NCBI GenBank assembly: GCA_022562655.1
Contig: JADFOU010000054.1
Span: 1-10,035, forward strand
Direction: 5' to 3'
From: a candidate division TA06 bacterium
GTDB lineage: Bacteria > Hydrothermota > DG-26 > E44-bin18 > JADFOU01
Length of the DNA: 10,035 nucleotides
The notes below the pieces were generated by a model that had not been told where the DNA came from, did no database searches, and saw nothing but the letters and a program-made list of their open reading frames with translations. Positions 1 to 4,470 of the stretch are shown here, piece by piece. The position numbers were made by a program, and so were the translations under genes. Within the stretch, counting starts at the first letter, position 1, and every line of letters starts with the position of its first letter.

Positions 1-819
1 GAGGTGATAGAAAAGATAATCCTTGATGAGATCCTTTGTTACCTCAAGAGTCTCTTTTGCGTGAAATTTAGGAAGGGGGGCGCCTCCATTCTTCAAAAGT
101 CTTAAGAAATCAAGGGTCTCTTGAGAGATCTTTCTCGCCTCTTCGTCCTTTCCCCAACAATCCCTGCAGAGGATCCCACCAAGGGAGGAACTCCATCCCA
201 GGCCAGAGATTGCTTTTCCCGCCGGAGGCGGGGTCGCAATGACAGACGAGGGGTCTCTCGCCTCTTTTTTGCAAACCACACATCTGACAAGTTCGGGTTT
301 AAACCCTAAGAAGGAAATTCCCCTCCAGAGATAACCCCAGAGGAGCATTTGGAAATCTGGATTCGGATTTCGCCCTGAAACAAGTTCAGGGTCGGAATTC
401 CGCACTTTGCCTTCCACACTCCGCATTCGAACACAACTCTCCATCGCTTTTAGGGTTCCAAGGGTAAGACGATAAAGCATTGGATTACTCCCTTCACCTG
501 GATTTGCTTTGTCCAGAAAATCGAGGAGAATAGAAGCATAGCCGTAGCCTATGAGATCCCTTCGAAGTTTCTCAAAGGAATCAAGAATATCACTTTCTGA
601 GATCGTGTAGAGGTCCTTCTGCTCCCGTTTGTAGAAAACAATGGCAGAACGGGTGAGGGTCTCCAGGGAGGAGCCGAACATGCTCTTCGGACGACGGATC
701 CCTTTGGCGAGGACTTTGATCTTTCCAAATTTTTTGGTATAGAGGAAGACAATCCGGCTTGTCTCCCGAAAATCCATTCTTTTGAGAACGATCCCTTCAG
801 TCTTTACAATGTTCGGCAT
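1..819 (-). CDS. recO: DNA repair protein RecO, C-terminus cut by window edge
   Basis: RecO binds single-stranded DNA and, with RecR, loads RecA onto SSB-coated DNA in the RecF pathway. The frame is open from the ATG at 819 to base 1, giving 273 codons without a stop. The N-terminus has the RecO OB-fold pattern (TEGIVLKRMDFRETSRIVFLYTKKFG, residues 7-32, discontinuous match to the family). A helical middle follows, then a four-cysteine zinc site C180/C183 (CVVC) and C218/C221 (CRDC), and a C-terminal helix with KDYLFYHL at 266-273. Bacterial RecO is usually about 240-260 residues; this one is longer because of two apparent in-frame repeat insertions near residues 131-156 and 192-205. The stop lies beyond the window, probably only a few codons away. 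There is no strong Shine-Dalgarno; the start was chosen because it gives the family N-terminus. It lies 84 bp downstream of mgtE on the same strand. Confidence 0.93.
   Translation of the reverse strand, partial: MPNIVKTEGIVLKRMDFRETSRIVFLYTKKFGKIKVLAKGIRRPKSMFGSSLETLTRSAIVFYKREQKDLYTISESDILDSFEKLRRDLIGYGYASILLDFLDKANPGEGSNPMLYRLTLGTLKAMESCVRMRSVEGKVRNSDPELVSGRNPNPDFQMLLWGYLWRGISFLGFKPELVRCVVCKKEARDPSSVIATPPPAGKAISGLGWSSSLGGILCRDCWGKDEEARKISQETLDFLRLLKNGGAPLPKFHAKETLEVTKDLIKDYLFYHL
206..245. repeat. Palindromic repeat inserted in frame inside recO
   Basis: Nested inverted repeat: ATTGC (209-213), TTTT, CCCGCC (218-223), GGA, GGCGGG (227-232), GTC, GCAAT (236-240). Read on the minus strand it begins TGTCATTGCGA and ends AAGCAATCTC, which from memory matches a type of dispersed repeat seen between genes in many environmental bacterial genomes. 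It encodes recO residues about 192-205 (IATPPPAGKAIS), between the two cysteine pairs of the zinc site. This gives 34 residues between C183 and C218, where I would expect roughly 17-20. The inverted repeats are read directly; the insertion is inferred from the longer spacing. Confidence 0.75.
354..430. repeat. Second repeat-like insertion in recO
   Basis: The core is an inverted repeat CCCTGAA (373-379), ACAAG, TTCAGGG (385-391), flanked by AT-rich CGGATTT/CGGAATT segments of the kind seen in dispersed repeats. It encodes recO residues about 131-156 (including NSDPELVSGRNPNP). It interrupts the helical region between LGTLKAMES and MLLWGYLWRG, where RecO proteins usually run continuously. The frame is kept. 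The palindrome is seen directly; its status as an insertion is an inference from family length and low-complexity composition. Confidence 0.65.
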
Positions 820-827
820 TTATAATT

Positions 828-886
828 CAGTAGCAGTTTGCAGTTGCAGTAGCAGTTGACTGCCACTGCTTTCTGCCACTGCCACT
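828..886. repeat. GCAGT-rich dispersed repeat with hairpin between mgtE and recO
   Basis: The 84-bp gap between the mgtE stop and the recO start is almost filled by permutations of CAGT/GCAGTTGCAGTAG. It includes an 11-bp stem, GCAGTAGCAGT (846-856), TG, ACTGCCACTGC (859-869), with one position that would be G·U in RNA. It ends 9 bp upstream of the recO start codon, so it overlaps any recO ribosome-binding region. No T-run follows it on the minus strand, so it is not a classical intrinsic terminator. Confidence 0.6.
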
Positions 887-903
887 CATATTATTACGGT
901 TAT

Positions 904-2241
904 TCATTGTAAGAATTTTAAGAAAAACGTTGCCAGTCCCAAAAAGGTGAGGAAGCCGACAACATCTGTGATAGTCGTGAGGAAGATTCCAGAACCGAGG
1001 GCAGGGTCAAGGCGGAGCCCCTTCAGGGTGAGGGGAATGGCAGCTCCCGCGAGGCACGCAGCTATCATATTGACTACAAGAGCGATTCCGACTACAAGAC
1101 CCAAAACGGGATTCCCCTTCCAGAAATAGGTGACGAGGGCGGTGAGGATTCCGATCACCAACCCCATAAGAAGTCCCACAGCGAATTCTTTCAGAAGAAT
1201 CCGCCAGGTATCTTTCAACGTGACCTCTCCCAATGCCAGTCCCCGGACAATGACGACGAGGGTCTGGATTCCTGTATTGCCACCCAGCCCAGCCACGATG
1301 GGGAGGAAGACGGCAATAACTGCTACAGCGGCAATGGTTTCTATAAAGAGACCCACTACGCTGGCTGCTACAAAGGCCAGGAATAGGTTCAAAGAAAGCC
1401 AGGGAAGCCTGTTGCGGAGGGATTTGAATGGTGGGGTAAAAATAGACTCCTCCGCAGCCGTCCCTCCCATTCTTAAAATATCTTCCGTCGCCTCCTCCTC
1501 TATGACATCCATCACATCCTCCATCTTGACCACCCCACGGAGGATTTTGTTGGAATCTACAATGGGGAGGGCGAGGAGATCGTGTTTTGTCACCCTTCGG
1601 ACTACTTCCTCCTGATCCTCTTCAACATAAGCCACCACGGGTTCCCGAATCATGATCTCTCTCAGTTGAACCTCCGGTCGAGTAACAAGGAGTTTTCGCA
1701 GTGGGAGGACTCCCACCAGTCGTTCCTTCTGGTCCGTGACATAGACATAGGAGAGCTCAACATCCTCTCCAATTTTCCGTAACATTGAGAGTCCTTCCGA
1801 TATGGTAGAGTCTGCTGGGAGGGCGACAAAATCGAGGCTCATAATCCCACCCGCGGTGTTCTCAGGATACTGAAGAAGAGTCCGAACTTCCTGAGAGATC
1901 TCTTCCGGGATGAGTTCCAGCACCTCCTCCCGTGTCTTCACAGGAAGTTCAGCAACGATGTCGGCAGCCTCTTCCGGCGCCATCTCCTCGGTCAACTCGG
2001 AGATCTCTTCTTCCGTTAAGTCGGTGAGGAAGAATCGAAGGGTTTCATCCTCTAATTCAAGGAGGACATCCGCTGCGACTTCCGGATCCAATTCCGAAAA
2101 GACCCGTTTCTTCTCCTCCTCATCCAGCCGTTCAAGAATGCCGGCAATATCCTCAGGGTGGAGTGTTTTCAGGGTCTCCCGGAGATCGAAGAGCCTATTC
2201 CTCTGGAGTGACTTCCGAATCTTTTCAAGAATGTCTTCCAT
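904..2241 (-). CDS. mgtE: Magnesium transporter MgtE
   Basis: MgtE is a homodimeric inner-membrane Mg2+ channel gated by cytosolic Mg2+. All family parts are present in 445 residues, the usual length. There is an acidic helical N domain (1-128, repeated LHPEDIAGILERL / LDPEVAADVLLEL units), two CBS domains (about 134-190 with SYVYVTD and GVLPLRKLL, and 198-255 with LPIVDSNKILRGVVKMEDV), a charged linker helix (about 245-275) and five membrane segments (280-445). The pore signature PIVAGLGGNTGIQ is at 314-326. DPALGSG (412-418) is followed by ITDVVGF, with D426 matching the conserved selectivity aspartate of the pore. The ATG at 2241 gives the family N-terminus, although its Shine-Dalgarno is weak. 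It is flanked on both sides by repeat elements, so co-transcription with its neighbours is uncertain. A riboswitch-type leader is not apparent in the gap upstream. Confidence 0.97.
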   Translation of the reverse strand: MEDILEKIRKSLQRNRLFDLRETLKTLHPEDIAGILERLDEEEKKRVFSELDPEVAADVLLELEDETLRFFLTDLTEEEISELTEEMAPEEAADIVAELPVKTREEVLELIPEEISQEVRTLLQYPENTAGGIMSLDFVALPADSTISEGLSMLRKIGEDVELSYVYVTDQKERLVGVLPLRKLLVTRPEVQLREIMIREPVVAYVEEDQEEVVRRVTKHDLLALPIVDSNKILRGVVKMEDVMDVIEEEATEDILRMGGTAAEESIFTPPFKSLRNRLPWLSLNLFLAFVAASVVGLFIETIAAVAVIAVFLPIVAGLGGNTGIQTLVVIVRGLALGEVTLKDTWRILLKEFAVGLLMGLVIGILTALVTYFWKGNPVLGLVVGIALVVNMIAACLAGAAIPLTLKGLRLDPALGSGIFLTTITDVVGFLTFLGLATFFLKFLQ

Positions 2242-2251
2242 CGGTATCTTC

Positions 2252-2319
2252 TACCACGGAATGCACCGAACAATCATTTTTTTCAAAACCAAAAATAAAA
2301 TTCTGCGGATTCCGTGGTA
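2252..2319. repeat. 11-bp inverted repeat upstream of mgtE
   Basis: TACCACGGAAT at 2252-2262 is the exact reverse complement of ATTCCGTGGTA at 2309-2319. The right arm lies inside the first copy of the double-hairpin element. The left arm begins 10 bp before the mgtE start codon, so in the transcript the pairing could cover the mgtE ribosome-binding region. A role in mgtE control is possible but only inferred; it may simply be another repeat remnant. Confidence 0.45.
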
Positions 2320-2383
2320 TTTCTTTCTGTGTCTTCTTCCGCCTTTGGCGGAATCCCGCTTTTTAGCGGGGTGACGTGGTAAT
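2299..2383. repeat. Double-hairpin repeat element, copy A
   Basis: The element runs from AATTCTGCG to GTGACGTGGTAAT and contains two back-to-back perfect hairpins: TTCCGCC (2337-2343), TTT, GGCGGAA (2347-2353), then CCCGCT (2355-2360), TTTT, AGCGGG (2365-2370). A second, degraded copy lies 50 bp further right in the same orientation. Together they occupy most of the mgtE/DUF89 gap, in which I see no gene. No run of T follows the hairpins on the minus strand, so terminator function is doubtful. Confidence 0.75.
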
Positions 2384-2434
2384 CCTGAAAATTTGCTTAA
2401 TCCACTGACATATTTGTATTTAAACCTAAAAATT

Positions 2435-2510
2435 AATTCTGCGTTTTCCGTTTTTTTTCCGTGCCTTCTTCCGTCTTTGGCGGAATCCCGCTTTAGCAGT
2501 GACGTGGTAT
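2435..2510. repeat. Double-hairpin repeat element, copy B (decayed)
   Basis: Same order and orientation as copy A: AATTCTGCG (2435-2443), a T-rich stretch, CTTCTTCCGTCTTTGGCGG, AATCCCGCT, and the end GTGACGTGGTAT (2499-2510). The first hairpin survives with one mismatch. The second has lost its right arm (TTTAGCAGT in place of TTTTTAGCGGG). It ends 6 bp beyond the DUF89 stop codon. The pattern suggests two independent insertions or an old tandem duplication in which this copy has degraded more. Confidence 0.7.
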
Positions 2511-2516
2511 GGTTTT

Positions 2517-3437
2517 TTAAATCAATTTGACAATTCCGACTTTTCCTTCAAGTCCGAAGCGAGAGGCGACGAGATTGCACTTGGTGGTAAAGAGACAGGC
2601 ACAATTTGAAATCCGGATTGCGGATTTCGGATTGCGGAAATGCGATTCCTCTTTCAATTCGGAAAGGACCTGATAGTTGGCTTGACCTTTTGCAATGACG
2701 AGATCTGCAAGGCGAAGTTCTTCTTGAAGTTCTGGTGACATCTCGGTGATAGAGATACCGAGGGTATCAGGGCCGGTGATAAGGAGATGATCGGCAATCT
2801 GATCAATCCCTACCGCTTTTGCATCCTCCATTGTCGCATCGCTTGTGATGGCTCCCCCTCTCATCCCGACAACTAATTTCTTCCCCATCTCCTTCACGAC
2901 TTCCATCAAAAGACGGTCGAGAGCCAGTTCCCCGACATTGTCCGGGATATAGAGGACCCTCTTTGAACTCTGGAGTACTTCCCAGATTTTCTCTCGTTCG
3001 TCCACGGCGAGTCCTCTGGAGAGGACTTCCCGCCATTTTTCTTCTATGGCTTGAAGGGCAAAATCATATCCTGATCCTGCTGTTCGGAAGTCAACGGAAT
3101 TCCCCGTCACCGCCCAGAGGGCAAGTTGAGCGAACCGCTCATAGCCTTGGAGTTTCTCGATCTCTTTTTCGATCTTTTTTGCCACTTGAAGTCCTACCTC
3201 GTTGCATCGCCTTCTCCGCTCCGCAAATGGGGTTTTAGTACCGGAGATCTCCTTCAGGATCCGATGGACATGGGTGATATAGTAAGGAGGGGGGTTCTTC
3301 CCATCGAATTCTTTGACAAGGAACTCCATAGATCGCTTAAGGAGTAGCGTCTTCTTTTCCCGATCCTTCAGGATGAGCCTCCCTGCTTCCTCAATGTCCT
3401 TGAGGATACAGGGGATACACTCAGGTTCTGATCGCAT
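2517..3437 (-). CDS. DUF89 family protein (metal-dependent phosphatase-like)
   Basis: DUF89 proteins are Mn/Co/Ni-dependent phosphatases proposed to clear damaged phosphometabolites; the substrate of this subgroup is unknown. The 306 residues carry family marks in order: N-terminal CIPC (7-10), GNSVDF (112-117), PDNVGELALDRLL (165-177) with the metal-site D166/N167/D174, RGGAITSDATMEDA (193-206), TGPDTLGIS (221-229), AKGQANYQVLSE (249-260) and TTKCNLVA (284-291). The layout is closest to the small, archaeal-type DUF89 branch. Between the last two motifs sit about 13 extra residues (267-279, FRNPKSAIRISNC) encoded by a repeat (2603-2640), so the C-terminal part of the fold carries an insertion. 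The ATG at 3437 gives the expected MRSEPECIPC start. Whether it shares a pathway with the flanking recombination genes is unknown. Confidence 0.88.
   Translation of the reverse strand: MRSEPECIPCILKDIEEAGRLILKDREKKTLLLKRSMEFLVKEFDGKNPPPYYITHVHRILKEISGTKTPFAERRRRCNEVGLQVAKKIEKEIEKLQGYERFAQLALWAVTGNSVDFRTAGSGYDFALQAIEEKWREVLSRGLAVDEREKIWEVLQSSKRVLYIPDNVGELALDRLLMEVVKEMGKKLVVGMRGGAITSDATMEDAKAVGIDQIADHLLITGPDTLGISITEMSPELQEELRLADLVIAKGQANYQVLSELKEESHFRNPKSAIRISNCACLFTTKCNLVASRFGLEGKVGIVKLI
2603..2640. repeat. Dispersed repeat inserted in frame inside the DUF89 gene
   Basis: The plus strand shows alternating units: AATTTGAAATCCGGATTG, CGGATTTCGGATTG, CGGAAA. Read on the minus strand these are tandem AATCCGAAATCCGCAATCC-like units. 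Their translation (NPKSAIRIS) belongs to the NPQSAIRNP-like peptides that, from memory, recur as spurious segments in predicted proteins of many uncultivated bacteria. The unit lies between the KGQANYQVLSE and KCNLVA motifs, which are close together in relatives, and it leaves the frame open. Confidence 0.75.
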
Positions 3438-3483
3438 GGGTCCTAACGCTTAGCCGACTTTGGTGTAGAAGTCAACCACCTTT

Positions 3484-3524
3484 TGGTTAATGGGTAAATG
3501 GTGAATGGTTAAATGACCAATGAC
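3484..3524. repeat. AT-rich tandem-like repeat overlapping the dprA stop
   Basis: The plus strand reads as degenerate units of GGTTAATGGGTAAATGGTGAA, then TGGTTAAATGACCAATGACT. On the minus strand this supplies the last codons (SLVI) and TAA stop of dprA and continues about 25 bp past it. The DprA C-terminus is therefore probably made by the repeat rather than inherited. The rest of the 71-bp gap before the DUF89 start shows nothing else. Confidence 0.5.
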
Positions 3525-4441
3525 TCGTTCTCTTCCAATACTTGCATCAATTCCTCATAGGATTCGACACCAATCGCCCCATTCTTTATAAGCCCTTCAT
3601 TCCCCAGTGCAGAGGGGGGTGGATTTTGATAGCGGTAGACGAAGAGGGGTTTCTTCATCTTCTGCGCTTCCTCTGCAGTATTGAGGGTCCCTCCAGAAAG
3701 CCCTGCCTCGACCACCAAGACAGCCCGGGAGAGACCACAGACCAATTGGTTTCGTGCCATGGCTCCCCCTACGCTCCAGGGGGCTTTGGGGAAAAACTCT
3801 GAGAGGATCACCCCTCTTTCGCGTAAAAATTCAAGGGATTCCATCCCCTCTTTCAATTGAAAATGGTTGATCCCAGAACTGAGGACCATGATGGTCCTTC
3901 CCTCACTCTCTATTGCACCCAGGTGACCTGCGGTATCAATCCCATCGGCATAGCCACTTACAATGGTGAAACCGACTTCGACCAAACCTTTTGCAAAATC
4001 CTTCGCCTTTTGATACCCTTCTTCTGAGGGTTTTCGGGTTCCCACAATTGCCACTGCCTGAGAATCCTCTTCTTTTATGTTTCCATAAAGGTAGAGGAGA
4101 GGGGGTGGATTCTTTAAGTCGAGTAATCCTTCGGGATAATCCTCTTCCCGAATCGTCATAATCCTCACCCCTTGGTCGTCTAAAGCGAGGAGGAGATCTT
4201 CGATCTCTTCGAGGCGGTCCGTTGACTCCTGAATCCCTCTCGCCTTCTCCTCCGTGAGGCGAGGAATCTGTGTGAGGTCTTCGAGAGAGGCTCTGAGAAC
4301 CTCTTCGGGCTCTCCAAATCTTTCTAAAAGAGAATTATAGAGAGAAGGACCAATGCCCTCTACAGAGTGTAATGCCACCCAATATTTCAAATCTTCCATT
4401 TTCTCTATTTCATAATCGAACGATTCGTCTTTATCAGTCAC
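3509..4441 (-). CDS. dprA: DprA/Smf-like DNA-processing protein
   Basis: DprA binds incoming single-stranded DNA and loads RecA during natural transformation; it is also widespread in non-transformable bacteria. The N-terminus has a helix-hairpin-helix-like region (VEGIGPSLYNSLLERFGEP, 27-45). The Rossmann (SLOG) core follows: AVAIVGTRKPSEEGY (129-143), IVSGYADGIDTAGHLGAI (160-177, the glycine loop), ILSEFFP (212-218), ARNQLVCGLSRAVLVVEA (229-246) and SGGTLNTAEEA (249-259). It departs from typical DprA in the linker at 190-228 and in the lack of the C-terminal winged helix. The reading frame begins at a GTG (4441); an ATG at residue 15 (4399, MEDLKYW) aligns better with usual DprA starts and may be the true start, and neither has a strong ribosome site. 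It lies 28 bp downstream of recQ-comF and is probably co-transcribed. Confidence 0.9.
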   Translation of the reverse strand: MTDKDESFDYEIEKMEDLKYWVALHSVEGIGPSLYNSLLERFGEPEEVLRASLEDLTQIPRLTEEKARGIQESTDRLEEIEDLLLALDDQGVRIMTIREEDYPEGLLDLKNPPPLLYLYGNIKEEDSQAVAIVGTRKPSEEGYQKAKDFAKGLVEVGFTIVSGYADGIDTAGHLGAIESEGRTIMVLSSGINHFQLKEGMESLEFLRERGVILSEFFPKAPWSVGGAMARNQLVCGLSRAVLVVEAGLSGGTLNTAEEAQKMKKPLFVYRYQNPPPSALGNEGLIKNGAIGVESYEELMQVLEENESLVI

Positions 4442-4470
4442 CTACCTACTCTCTACAACCTACTATCTAC
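4442..4470. repeat. Purine-rich TAG repeat between recQ and dprA
   Basis: The whole recQ-dprA spacer on the minus strand is a run of near-repeats (TAGTAGATAGTAGGTTGTAG, then AGAGTAGGTAG). It supplies the recQ TAG stop and lies directly before the GTG start candidate of dprA. It contains no clean AGGAGG, so it may be a repeat that displaced the native spacer. Confidence 0.4.

Noticed and set aside
828..886. CRISPR array or tandem microsatellite
   Set aside because: Units are short and irregular, without constant spacers; it fits a dispersed dyad repeat better.
1130..2374. Long plus-strand frames opposite mgtE
   Set aside because: They are serine/arginine-rich antisense shadows of a clearly conserved gene.
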